From the NCBI GenBank assembly GCA_008933995.1, contig WARS01001888.1:124001-188000 (forward strand): a DNA stretch of 64,000 nucleotides, written 5' to 3'. This document shows positions 21,982-32,213 of the stretch, in pieces (positions within the stretch are counted from its first letter, which is position 1; every line of letters starts with the position of its first letter). The stretch comes from Datnioides undecimradiatus (Eukaryota; Chordata; Actinopteri; Lobotiformes; Datnioididae). The notes beneath the pieces were generated by a model. It worked only from the letters and a program-made list of their open reading frames with translations. It was not told where the DNA came from and ran no database searches. The translations under genes and the position numbers were made by a program.

Positions 21982-24885
21982 GGCAGATTCCTTCTTATTG
22001 CACCTCAGAGAGCAGCTGTCAATCAAACAGTGTGGGCGTGGTCACCAGGTGAGCGACAAACATGTTAATTATGATTCTCATAACTTCTGGAGGGCGCCTC
22101 CTCATCTTTACTGGGAACTGTGTCACAACATGACGGCTGTGCTGGAATGTAACTAAGTACATTTACTCAAATACTTTCCTTCAATAAAAGTACAAGTACT
22201 GTGAATGTCCATCTTATCCAGCTGTATCCTTTCACTCCACTACACTGTCCTGTCCACTATCTGCAGCTGTGCTGATGTTGACATTAGCTCAACCTGAACA
22301 CACACACACACTAACACAGTGGGAATATTCAGATCGAACAGAAAGTATTTTACTTTAGTACTAACAGTAGTGTTGTGCTGCACTGCAGTGCATCCATTCA
22401 CTCTGTGTGTCTTTCATTTATCCATCAGACTGTAGCTGTTGCTCTTCTCGACAGGTCTGACCTCAGCTGTTGCTCCTGCTGGGGTCGAGGAGGTCCACCT
22501 GTCCTGACCTCGCGCTGCCATGTTGGCTGTAGATCGAGCAGGCTAATAAGTGTGGTATCATTGTTGAGCAGCAAACCTTCAGAGAGCTGCCCCTTCCGCC
22601 TCCATCTGCACCAAACAATAACCTGCTCCATCAGCCACTCAGCCGGCGCGTCTGCCTCGCAGCTTCACACAGCTCGCATTGTTCAGAGCTGCAGCTCGTT
22701 TGAATGGAGGGCGTGAAAAGCTTCGCCTCAGTTTCCATGGAGCGTCCACAGACAGGAAGTCAGCGGCGGATTAAACGTTGGAGCACAGTGAGTGCAACGT
22801 TACAGAGGAATCCCGCCTGCTTACAACAACACATCTGCTGGTGATAAAGAGTGAGTGTAGGCCAGCAACAATGCCAACAAACAGACAGGCAGAGGGACGC
22901 CAACACGCCTGTGATGCCATATTATTTCTAACTGATGTCACATCAGTATTCACTGATCCAGAGACTGATCAGATACTTTGATTTACCTGTTCATGGAGGT
23001 GACACTTGAAACTGACCTGAGATCAGAAGACGTCTCAGTCAGGCAACAGAAACTCTCAGCTTGTCTGTCATAGTAAATAAACCCACAGTGACATGTTTGT
23101 TTCCTCTGTGGCTCCTGAGACCAATCCTCAATCGCCTGTGCACTTAACAATCAAGTTGAATCTAATTTCTAGTCAATTGGTTTTAAATTAGTAGCATCAT
23201 GACCGAAAGCAGCGATCACGAGATCATGATGCAAACATGATGATCGGCTGCAACATCGCTGTTACACTTGACGGACAAATAATCTGATAGACATGGGCAA
23301 TGAAAAGGAGAAGTTTAATTAAGTGTCAACGGGTTTTTATGTAACCAAGAAAAAAAGCATGATTTCAGATCTAGTGTCTGAAAGGAAAAGATTGGATATA
23401 GCCTGAGTAATTATCGCCATTAGCACCACACAGGCAGCCGATTTAGTCTTTTACACAATAACGACTGTTGTCCAAACATCCACTTGTATGATCCACTTCA
23501 GCTGGTGACAGACAGATGGTAGGTGCACCAGCTCTCAGGTAAGAATGAGGACCGAGAACCTGTTCAGGTTGAGAACTGGTTCCAGTTTAAACAGCAGTTA
23601 GACAGAGAAGCTTCTGCACACCTGGTGCACACACATGCATTTTTCCTGTTCTGTCTCTTCACTGCAGTGTTGACACTGAACATCTGTGTGGGCCTACTTC
23701 TCCCTCGATTAGGAATCGGACCAATAAGTGGAACAACCTACGGCACATTGGCATCAATAAAATCTTAGCAATTTCCAATATGAGATGTGACTCTTCATAT
23801 CACCAGAATGGAGATCAGAGGCATGAAATAGCCAAATAAACACCTGATTTCCAACACTCTGTGACAATAAAACTGTTGACAAAACAAGAATAACTCATGT
23901 CTGGTCTCTATGGTAACAGCAGCATCCCTCTCTGTGAGAATCACTGGGACAGGTGAGGATTCAGGGCTTTGCTCAGGGGCACTAACCTGGATGTTAGTTT
24001 GATGGAGCTTTAAAACAGGCTGCTGACTTGACATTTAATGCCTTTCTCGACGACACTCGTGGACGGTATAGCATGCTCAACCGCCCGTCTTATTAACCAC
24101 TTATGAGATACAAGGGGCAATTAAATACAGTCTCAACCGACCTCCATTGGTTAACTTCTAATTTCAAGTGTTTGTACTTACCGGTAAAACTGGGTAAACA
24201 CAAATACAACTTAAATAATTAGATCTGATTAATTACAGCCAACTCTTATATTCGGCATTCAAACAACGGTTCAACGTTTCGTATTTTAAGTAATATTTCG
24301 ATTTGAAATTGGCCAAACTATTCGCCGCTGCCGATATTTGAAGCGTACAGAAGCGGAGAGAGTAACATGAACGATACTGAATCAAACATAAAAGGCTTAA
24401 ATATCATCAGAAATAGTTTTGCTTGGTGGATATGATATATGCCGAATTTAAAAACGGGTGCTTAGGAGTCAAATTCAGCTTTTTAACGCATGTCAGAACC
24501 CGCACATACACGGCGAGATCGCCGATAGCCAGAATCATCTGACTTCATAATGGGGTACCGCGAGGTTCACTCCAGATTAGAAACAGGCACGCATCGTTAC
24601 TTCACTTCCTGGCAGGAGCGTGGTCCCTTAAAAACAAAAGCAGTCGGTTCGCCGCCGTTGTTTCCAGCCGGTCCGAACTTTTCAGTTCACAGACACATAA
24701 AACAACAGTTTACACAGAGTTTTCCCGCCGTTAGACACCGCGTTAGCAAAAAGCATCCAGGTTGTCCACACGGTCAGTTTGTGAGATAATTCGCTAGCCG
24801 CTGGCTAACAGGTACACTTGAGAGGAAAGTGGGAACTTACAGATGTGAGGAGCGGTCTCATCTGTTCGCTGTTCTCTTCCTCCAT
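4347..24885 (-). CDS. slc4a7: slc4a7, sodium bicarbonate cotransporter NBCn1, N-terminal part
   Basis: Fourteen phase-consistent exons: 24841-24885, 15449-15530, 15129-15269, 14916-15054, 14207-14367, 13934-14122, 12469-12867, 9391-9509, 7282-7439, 7074-7161, 5093-5239, 4910-5013, 4556-4730 and 4347-4480. They encode about 693 residues. The protein starts [15 protein letters not shown]. It runs through the cytoplasmic bicarbonate-transporter domain ([105 protein letters not shown]). It then enters the membrane domain ([32 protein letters not shown]). SLC4A7 moves Na+ with HCO3- across the plasma membrane for pH control. The [15 protein letters not shown] stretch favours A7 over A8 or A10. The last exon ends in phase 2, so about 500 more residues must lie left of the window. 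Confidence 0.93.
5639..6849 (-). mobile_element. Tc1-like DNA transposon with intact inverted repeats
   Basis: The element is 1,211 bp. It starts CACTACTCACAATAAG and ends with the exact inverse of at least 29 bases, flanked by TA on both sides (5637-5638 and 6850-6851), the Tc1/mariner target duplication. It sits in an slc4a7 intron in the same orientation as the gene. The coding part is in a separate entry. The near-perfect repeats suggest fairly recent activity. Confidence 0.93.
5842..6534 (-). CDS. Tc1-type transposase, catalytic part only
   Basis: An uninterrupted frame of about 230 residues carries the whole DDE catalytic core. The aspartates are in [10 protein letters not shown] and [13 protein letters not shown], and the glutamate is in [18 protein letters not shown] with the Tc1 spacing. 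The frame is open only from the [16 protein letters not shown] linker onward. A stop lies just upstream, and the N-terminal paired-like helix-turn-helix DNA-binding domain normally found in about 110 residues before this point is absent. The sequence between the linker and the right inverted repeat does not encode it. The protein therefore probably cannot bind its own ends, and the copy is likely non-autonomous. Confidence 0.9.
   Translation of the reverse strand: MSARRPLQVTPLTPRHRRERLQWAQDHVTWTMQQWSTVLFTDECRVTLHRNDCRQRCWRRRGERYAEVNMVPRVRFGGGGATVWAGITSQRKTDLVIVDGSVTARSYLRDIIEPIIIPQFHQHTPNFLFMDDNAPPHRARIVTARLQEVGVPHMVWPAMSPDLNPIEHVWDQLKQRLDDRTPPPRDLAELRVALVEEWNALPQNNIMRLVRSMRRRCQAVIAANGGNTRY
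7167..7208. repeat. (CA)n microsatellite
   Basis: A pure AC dinucleotide tract starting a few bases upstream of the slc4a7 exon acceptor at 7161. On the transcript it reads as a (GT)n tract next to the acceptor. Confidence 0.9.
9030..9383. repeat. GGA/GCA triplet tract touching an slc4a7 donor
   Basis: About 350 bases made almost only of AGG and AGC triplets in an irregular higher-order pattern (GAGCAGGAGCAGCAG-like units). On the slc4a7 strand it is a CTCCTGCTG pyrimidine tract that starts within ten bases of the donor of exon 9391-9509. Frames through it (poly-Gln/Glu, poly-Leu, poly-Pro/Ala) are repeat artefacts unless the intron is retained. Confidence 0.9.
9752..11221 (+). mobile_element. 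5'-truncated L2/CR1-type LINE (reverse transcriptase C-terminal part)
   Basis: The translation shows reverse transcriptase blocks: [19 protein letters not shown], then in another frame the catalytic box as HCYADNT (usually YADDT). The RT thumb follows: [47 protein letters not shown] and [13 protein letters not shown]. Stop codons interrupt it at about 10429 and 10627, with a frame change near 10015. The 3' end has the family's conserved GTGAATTGGCGCTATATAAA stretch and ends in ATTGA repeats. It is a dead copy in an slc4a7 intron, antisense to that gene. Confidence 0.88.
11999..12230 (+). repeat. unnamed dispersed repeat, copy 1
   Basis: About 230 bases from CTGCTTTATTCAGTGTTTCT through the GGTTTGACTGAGA region. 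It matches 55161-55392 on the opposite strand at roughly 90 per cent by eye. No coding frame, poly(A) tail or clear terminal repeats are visible. Confidence 0.8.
12469..12867 (-). CDS. slc4a7: slc4a7 large cassette exon (Ser/Pro-rich cytoplasmic insert)
   Basis: A 399-nt exon (133 codons) with the same phase at both ends, so skipping it keeps the frame. It matches the position of the large alternatively spliced N-terminal cassette of mammalian NBCn1. Its start, [16 protein letters not shown], is similar, and the [15 protein letters not shown] stretch parallels the mammalian acidic segment. The middle ([19 protein letters not shown] and following) is diverged. The donor is GC (CAG|GCAAAT), supported because only this site gives the phase needed by the exon at 9509. 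GC donors are often weak, which fits a regulated exon. Confidence 0.75.
15541..15626. repeat. alternating purine-pyrimidine (CA/CG)n tract
   Basis: ACACAC passing through GTGCGCGCACGCGCGC and back to (AC)n, directly upstream of the slc4a7 exon 15449-15530 acceptor. Such alternating tracts can adopt Z-DNA. Confidence 0.8.
18085..18141. repeat. (AC)n microsatellite
   Basis: About 28 uninterrupted AC units. Confidence 0.9.
20168..20270. repeat. two-copy tandem duplication, about 50-bp unit
   Basis: The unit CAGTCTGCCCCTGCACACAG plus GTGAGTCCCGAT and CACAGCT occurs twice with one base change, followed by a partial third start. Confidence 0.75.
21938..21975. repeat. (TG)n microsatellite
   Basis: Pure TG units. 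A matching (AC)n run lies 250 bases upstream at 21661-21691. Confidence 0.9.
24841..24885 (-). CDS. slc4a7: slc4a7 first coding exon
   Basis: ATG at 24885 reading down, 15 codons, then donor GTAAGT. The peptide resembles the mammalian NBCn1 start, which ends in QMRPLLTR before the next exon. It joins in phase 0 to the exon at 15530, which reads [15 protein letters not shown]. This 45-nt exon is separated from exon 2 by a 9.3-kb intron. Confidence 0.85.
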
Positions 24886-25039
24886 TTCCCCCAGAAAACG
24901 ATGCGAAAACTCCTTTTTCTGTCTTCGGTGAGCTGATAATTCATCAAGCGGACAAACCGCCGGCTCTCTTTCCTCTGTAAACGATTCTCTCCACCACTAT
25001 TTTGTAACTGCCCGGAATATATTAACTCCAGCTGTAGGG

Positions 25040-25180
25040 CCCGCCCTTTTTTGATTGACAGCTTCATGCTCCACTGACATGACAGAAATCGTTCTATCTC
25101 CACCAATCCGCGAGCCGGGAAGTCCAATGGGCGGGGCTTTGCTGGTAACGAGGCACGAGAGCTTTTTTTCACTGACTTTA
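25040..25180 (-). promoter_or_regulatory. slc4a7: slc4a7 promoter region
   Basis: About 150-300 bases upstream of the first coding exon there are CCAAT boxes at 25103-25107 and 25124-25128. A GC box, GGGCGGGG, lies at 25129-25136. CCAAT and GC boxes work in either orientation. The transcription start is inferred, not seen. Confidence 0.45.
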
Positions 25181-27386
25181 ATAGGCTCGTTAATAATACA
25201 ACTCATGTGTAATTCATCCGATAATATCTGGTTTAAAAAGCTAATTCACTATAGAGTTCTTCAAAACTAGAAATATTTTATTTTTTTAATTTATAATGTT
25301 TTTTTATTCTTTTGTCAGAGCATTGTATTTCAAAATACATTTGTTTATATGACAGTTTTATATAAAAGATACAAAAAAATCAAAGTAATTATAATCAATT
25401 ATATCACTCAGATATAATAAATACAGAAACCTTGTTTTATGTCAAAGATGTACTTTTTACATACTTTTAAAAGGCAAAAAGATTGTTTTTAATAATTTTG
25501 GCGTGGCATAAATCCAGTGATTGATTAACTCTAATGTTTTGTGTGATGCTTCTTGCAAATATGATAGTTGGTGCTGTTACAGAATCACAGTCAGCTTCAC
25601 TGTCCATGTTTTGACTCTGGTTCCTGCTGTCTCTCAGTGTACTTACACTAAACCAGGAAAAGGAAGCTGAGGAAAGATGAGTTAACATACCCCTATAACT
25701 TATGTAGCAGGTGGTTGTGTTAATTATGTTTGAAGAAGGTGCACACACACACACACACACACACACACCCACAGGTTTCCTTCTCCTCTCCTCTACAGAG
25801 CGCACTCAAACTGAAAGATAGAGAGTGTCTCTTTGTGGTTCTTTTGTGTCTCATTGTGGCATTTTAGTGTGCGTTGGTTTTACCTCTGGTCTTGTATTGC
25901 ATCCTGGTAGTCACTTGTAGTGACCATGCCCATCTTTTGCAGGTGAGGTTACACAGTACCACAAAGAAATACGCAAAACAGCCATAAAGATGTACAAAAT
26001 GACTACAACCACACACAAGAGTATTATGAAGAGACACAAAACCACAACAGTGACACACAAAACTACTGCAAAAACACAAAAATGACACAAAAGTACCGAA
26101 AAGACATGCATACTTGTATAAAGATACTCAAAAGTACTACAATGAGATGTAAAGTGACCATGAAGAGACACAAAAGCAGCACAAAAAGGAGAGGGGGCAC
26201 CACAATCAGTGCAGCTGCAGGAGAACCAACAACATTTGTGTGTTTCTCTGCAGAACTGCAGTGCTCGTCAGTCGTCCTCTCGCTCAGCAGCTGAGTGACC
26301 AGGTAGGCAATGAGATGGAGGGGTCGAGTGAGCAGCGACTGTCCGCTGCTTTATCGACTGTAAATGTGTCAAAAGCTGCTTATTGATGTTTGAGTCTCAT
26401 AGAACAATAAGATGCTTGAGAGGTATTGTGGGAAACACAGGTGACGTAGGTGAGGCAGGCTGAAGGAACATCAAACTCACACATTTTAAAAAAGATGAAT
26501 AATGAGTCTTTGAAGAGCAGACAGGAGGGCTGGGAAGTCATTTTTCCCAGTCTGTAAGACGGGCCTTGAATGCACCACAGTCCCCTCCTGTGGGAAAGCC
26601 TGGGGATGATGATGGAAAACAGAATTATAATTTTTGGAAATCGGACTCCATCATGTTGGAGGAGCTGGTCTGAATGAGCTCCGACACAGTTTCACAGCAC
26701 AGGGAGCTTTTGAAGAGCTTATCAGAGATTAGCAGCTCTGTGTTTGTGTTGCATTTCCCTCCTGCTGCTGCTGTAATCCTGACAGATTATTTCATTACAG
26801 TAAAGTCATTGTTGTTCCCTCCGGTCGGCCTCACAGGCGTTTCTTCACACTGTTTCTGAAGGAAAACACCTTTTCAAACCGCTCAGACTGAAGAAAAGAC
26901 AAACCTTCTCACAAAACTGCAAAACTGGACCAAAAACGGAATGAAAGACTTTTATTTTGCTTTGTTGCATTGATTTTTCTTTTTCTTCTTCTATAAAACC
27001 TTACTCAGTGGTGACATCTCATAATTATTATAATAAGGCAATTATTTTGTCTAGTTTTCATCATGTTTTCACTGTTTCATCATCATAATTAATAACCAGA
27101 GGATGCCTCATACCTCAGAACTTACAAAAAGAAAGACACATACATTTAATCATGATTATTCATAATAAACCAACAAAAACAATTCCTTATAGGTTTGACT
27201 TCATACTTCATTATGATTATAAGAAACAACATGGACTTTTAATTTTTCACATTAATAAGAAAGACAAACTTTCTGAAAGTCACAAAAACCAAATATATTC
27301 CGATAATGATGCTGTAATTAACTGAATGTTTCTATAATAACGTTATTAATAATGAAGGAACGCTCGGGCCCCTGCAGTCTGTGTGA

Positions 27387-27425
<39 letters not shown>

Positions 27426-27560
27426 TGCTTTTCATTAACTGAGCAGATTAAAGGCGTCAGCAGGAGTCGAGGCTTTTAAATTAATATTTGGGACGACCTT
27501 TGACCTCCTGCGTGTTACATCATCACCCACTGTTGTTCAGTCCACAGCGGCTTCATGAAG

Positions 27561-28465
27561 GTGGCACAGAGACAGACAGACAGGCAGAGAGACAGACAGA
27601 CAGACAGGCAGGCAGAGAGACAGGCAGAGAGACAGACAGACAGGCAGAGAGACAGACAGACAGGCAGAGAGACAGACAGAGACAGACGGGCAGAGAGACA
27701 GGCAGAGGGACAGACAGAGAGACAGACAGACAGACAGACAGACACAGAGACAGACAGACAGGCAGAGAGACAGACAGACAGGCAGAGAGACAGACAGACA
27801 GACGGGCAGAGAGACAGGCAGAGAGACAGACAGACACAGAGACAGACAGACAGGCAGAGAGACAGACAGAGACAGACGGGCAGAGAGACAGGCAGAGAGA
27901 CAGACAGACAGGCAGAGAGACAGACAGAGACAGACGGGCAGAGAGACAGGCAGAGAGATAGACAGACGGGCAGAGAGACAGGCAGAGGGACAGACAGAGA
28001 GACAGACAGACAGGCAGACAGACAGACAGACACAGAGACAGACAGACAGGCAGAGAGACAGACAGACACACGGGCAGAGAGACAGGCAGAGAGATAGACA
28101 GACGGGCAGAGAGACAGGCAGAGGGACAGACAGAGAGACAGAGAGAGACAGGCAGAGAGACAGACAGACAGGCAGAGAGACAGAAAGAGAGACAGAGAGA
28201 GACAGGCAGAGAGACAGACAGACAGGCAGAGAGACCGAAAGAGAGACAGAGAGAGACAGGCAGAGAGACAGACAGACAGGCAGAGAGACAGAAAGAGAGA
28301 CAGAAAGAGAGACAGGCAGAGAGACAGAAAGAGAGACAGGCAGAGAGACAGGCGGAGAGACAGGCAGAAAGCCAGAGAGACAGGCAGAGAAACAGGCAGA
28401 AAGACAGAGAGACAGAGAGAGAGGCAGGCAGACAGACAGGTAGAGAGACAGACAGACAGATAACC
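27561..28465. repeat. GACA/GGCA minisatellite, about 900 bp
   Basis: GAGACAGACAGACAGGCAGA-type units repeated with irregular numbers of GACA and GGCAGA blocks. Longer blocks (with GACGGGCAGAGAGACAGGCA) are themselves repeated, so there is higher-order structure. The long frames on both strands (RQTDR-type and CLSVCLS-type) are artefacts. A related array lies at 45201-45915. Confidence 0.92.
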
Positions 28466-29034
28466 AACAGGCAACAACAGAAAGCTGTGAATAGTTCCAT
28501 ATTTATTTCAGTTCATTATGACAGAAATCATTTCCAGTCAAAGCAGTAACGACACTAAAGCTCACAGCCGGGTCAACGTGATTAGCTTAGCTTAGCATAA
28601 AGACTGGAAGCGGGTGGAAACTGCTAGCATGGCTCTGTACAATACACACCTGACATGACAGGAACATGCTGTTACAGGACGTTTATACATTAGTTCATTA
28701 TTTATTGGCTTATTGACCTAAAAGTAGACATAACTTCATTTAATGTACTGTAAAAAATACTGGACTGATCTCAGAGAATGTAATTATACACAGTAACAGC
28801 AACACCAGTGAACACAACAGGAAGTGCAAATCACTATTAACGACAATGACCAAGACTAAATCATCTAATCTATAGTTTGTTTTATATGTTTTTGATGCAA
28901 AGATACTTAGATAATTAACTTATATCTACACTGTAAAAAATCTAAATGAAACTAATCATTGAAATTTTAATTTTAACTGAAAAAACAAAAACATGTTTGT
29001 CAATTGTTTGTCAACTGTTAACATGAACCACACG

Positions 29035-29060
29035 GCCAAAAGTATGTGGACACTCCAACA
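29035..29060 (-). repeat. transposon-end fragment (GGCCAAAAGTATGTGGACAC type)
   Basis: The sequence matches the GTGTCCACATACTTTTGGCC terminus that I recall as widespread in fish Tc1-derived short elements. The same core, sometimes with a change, recurs at about 32430, 32838, 47778 and 51008 in the other orientation. Confidence 0.6.
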
Positions 29061-29114
29061 CAGTGGAACACCATCTTCCTCATCTGGTCTCCATTCGGAG
29101 CTCCACCAGTGGTT

Positions 29115-29430
29115 TAAAGTAACTAAGTACATTTACTCAAGTACTGCACTTCAGTACAGTATTGAGATATTTGTACTTTGCTGGAGTATTTTGATTTTCT
29201 GGTGCTTGATTACAACCAAACATGTGATCAGTTGATGAAATATGAGGCTGTTACAGATTTAACTACATGAAAGTACTAAATACTGTACAATTACCTCCAT
29301 TACATCAAAGTACTTTATACTTTTAATAGTGATCCAGTAACATTGAGACACAGTGAGATGCTAAAATACATTTTGCTGATCATACTGTTGTACTGGTACT
29401 TATGTGAGCTTGTAATTGAGTATTTTTACT
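29115..29430. repeat. fish dispersed repeat (AAGTACATTTACTCAAGTACT type)
   Basis: Starts TAACTAAGTACATTTACTCA. Shorter copies of the same core occur near 22152, 33667 and 63785. This sequence is familiar from many teleost genomes as a MITE-like element; the class here is inferred. Confidence 0.6.
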
Positions 29431-29623
29431 CATACTCGAGGAAATGATCCAGCACTGCTGCTGGCTGATGAGGTCATCGCTGCCTCAGACAGGTCAGTCT
29501 CCTCCTGTCTGTCTGAACCTCAGCACCGCCCTCTGCTGTGCAGCCGCTGTCACTGCAGTCAGCTGCTCATCATCATCATCATCATCATCATCTCGCCGGC
29601 TCTCCGGCAGCTGGGTGGAGGTG

Positions 29624-30597
29624 TCAGACCGGCAGCTGGAGGCTCCTCCTTCTCTGCTGGGCGGGGCTTAGTGTCAGCAGCTTCCTCAGGTGAGTCAGGA
29701 CCAGGTGCTTCATGCTGCCTGATGGCTTAGAGTGAGTCAGAGCAAAGGATTCTGGGAGGTCAGCTCTGCAGAGAGACAGAGAGAGAAAGACATGATTGGT
29801 CTCCTGACAGGAAGTGACAAGACAAACCGCTGACCATCAACACTGACTGTGTACTCACACTGCAAGTACTAGTGTCATACTAATACTGTGAGTACTGTTA
29901 CTGTGTACTTATGTTACCAGTACTACTACTGTGCACTGATACTGCGAGTACTATACTGTAACTACTACCTCTGATACTACTTTAATCAGTCTACTACTTA
30001 TGTTGCTGCTACCAGTACTCTCACTACTACTACAACACTGGTACTGCTCATACTGCTATGAGTACCACCACCAGTGTAGTTACTACTGCTACTGCAGCTG
30101 CTATTACCAGTACTCCTGCTGCTGTCACCACTCAAAGTATTCATTCGCTTTACCCTGTGTGTGTGTGTGTGTGTTACCTGCAGTGCTGCAGCCCGGTGCT
30201 GGGGGGGCGGCGCTGGCCCCCTGGGGCCCTCAGGTTCCTGGACAGAGCAGACAGGGAGTCTCTGTAGACCAAACCACGGCGTGATGACACGACGGGACAG
30301 TGATGACACGTCGCAAACTGAGAACAGAAAACACGGGGGGGGGGTCATCTGAGACGTGAGTAAAGCAAAACAAATCGAGTAAACAAGTAGCTGGGGTTTA
30401 AACCTGGGTAAACGTAAATGTGGTGCTGTTCCAGACTCTGATCAAAGACGTCTGCAGCGCCGCCCTGAGGCTGTGATGCTCGTTACAGGCACAAGACTCA
30501 GTACGGTGGCCAGGTTGGGACATTTCACAGCCAACCTGCTCTCTAACATGAGTTTCAGCAGCAGCATCTGATGTGTGTTAACATGTCACACACACAC

Positions 30598-30633
<36 letters not shown>

Positions 30634-31711
30634 TCCTTCTGCCCCAAATACTCACTAGAGCAAAGGCTGTGCTAATTGTGGATTCATCCGCCTCTGGAAA
30701 TAGTCCCCAGCAGACGCTGTGCCTCCTGCTGTTTGTGTCAAGCAGCTGTGTGAGGACATGAATCTGTGCATCTGCTGGAGTCTGACGTGCTGCTGCTTTG
30801 AGTCTGAACACAATAAAAACATGGATCTGGTTTCCGTCTCTGAGGACTGACGTGCAGCTCAGTGCGGGCAGCAGATGAAGCAGGACTCTGGATCTAAATT
30901 GAGCTCCTGGCCTGCATGACGGCTCCCGGGGGCCCTCGCCGCCGATACAAACCCACTTCTGCTCTAATTAGACCTCCAGCCTCGTTTAACGGGGACAGCC
31001 CCCCCACACATATACACACTCACACACACTGAGGATGCGATGACTCTCACTCTTTAAAGCTGAACCTTTAAACTCAGACCTGACGATGAGCTGACTGGAC
31101 TTCAGGGGTCAAAGGTCACTGTGACCTCAGGAAAACACATTTCAGACCGCAGCTCAGGACTCACACACACGTTTGACAGTGTGTGTTGTTAATTTACACA
31201 CCTGTCACATCACGTCATCACAGATCACTGAGACGGAGCCGCGCTGGACAAAATAACATGAACACAACAACGTCAGGAGCTGATGTTTTACTCAAGTAAA
31301 ACTAACAATACCTCAGGGTGAAAGTAATCTACTACATGTAAAAGTACAGAAGAATCAGCAGTAAACTAAAATCCAGAAAGCACTAAACCAGTATTTATCA
31401 TCACCTGATCTTATTATTTTATTCATTAACATTAATCTAAAATGAGTCTAGAATGCATCATTCTGTTCGTAGTGTAATGGAGTAAAAACAGAGTAAATGG
31501 AGTAAAAGTACTTTAGAGCCGGTGAGCGGCGGTGACTCTGGTTGTTTTTGTGTTAAATGATATTTGTTCTCATCACTTTCTGAATAAATTGCTCTTTTCT
31601 GGTGATAAATGAAAGTTTCCTTATGCTTAGATGAAATTATAATGAAACAGAAGCTCCTGATGTCAGATCAGCAAATCAAAGTCAGTTACTCACAGAGACG
31701 AAGGTCGCCAT
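29624..31711 (-). CDS. possible small three-exon gene, about 99 residues
   Basis: ATG at 31711 begins a six-codon exon (31694-31711, MATFVS, donor GTGAGT). This joins in phase 0 to 30178-30317 (acceptor CTCAG, donor GTAAC), which joins in phase 2 to 29624-29765 (strong pyrimidine-tract acceptor, stop at 29624-29626). All junctions are consensus and the joined frame of 100 codons has no internal stop. The product is basic, with HCPVVSSRRGLVYRDSLSAL in the middle and SMKHLVLTHLRKLLTLSPAQ, a likely amphipathic helix, near the end. There is no signal peptide or membrane segment. I do not recognise it. It could be chance, since the exons are short, but three matching phases argue otherwise. Confidence 0.4.
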
Positions 31712-31862
31712 AATGCTGCTGGAGAGACGCAGACCGACTGACTCTGAGCGTCTCAGTCCTCTGTCCTCACTGTGTGTGATGTCATCCGGGGGCGGGGTCA
31801 ACGTGACACAATGATGTCATTATCTGACTTCCTTCAAAATGTAATCTAGAGCCAGATTAAAG

Positions 31863-31897
<35 letters not shown>

Positions 31898-32182
31898 ATT
31901 CTATATTTACACACACTGCTCAGCTCTTAAACTGAATCTTAACCCAGAAACATGAAGAATCTGAAAACTGTCCTCACGTCTTTAAATAATCATGGAAAAA
32001 AATAGAAAAATTAAAGTAAAGTGAGGAAATGATGTCATTACACGCCCTTGCCTCCCATTTACTCCTTTTCATTAAAACGTTTTAATTTTTCTGAGAACTT
32101 CTCCCTCACAACACAGAAACCACCCAAACTGTCCCGACGTGTCCTGTCTATCAACTGTAGGTCTGTAAATACAACGAGAACA

Positions 32183-32213
<31 letters not shown>

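Larger units (their letters stand above)
15531..24840 (-). other. slc4a7: slc4a7 intron 1 (9.3 kb)
   Basis: No convincing exon was found. It holds many CA/TG microsatellites (near 15585, 16189, 17642, 18085, 20690, 21661 and 21938). There is a short tandem duplication at 20168-20270 and a fragment of the AAGTACATTTACTCAA-type dispersed repeat near 22152. One hydrophobic open frame at 16507-16764 is treated under rejected items. Confidence 0.6.
25181..29623. other. repeat-rich intergenic stretch
   Basis: No gene recognised. AT-rich DNA lies at 25260-25500. A degenerate ACACAAAA/ACTAC repeat lies at 25960-26190, followed by a TG microsatellite at 27388-27424 and the GACA minisatellite. At 28580-28650 there is a TTAGCTTAGCATAAAGACTG sequence that I recall as common in fish genomes. 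Transposon-derived pieces follow near 29035 and 29115-29430. Confidence 0.55.

Noticed and set aside
27515-28500. Very long frames (over 300 codons) on both strands
   Set aside because: They are translations of the GACA/GGCA minisatellite with a four- or six-letter residue composition.
31694-31711. MATFVS looks like the start of TADA1
   Set aside because: Only six residues agree, the exon ends there, and the next exon has no TADA1 similarity.
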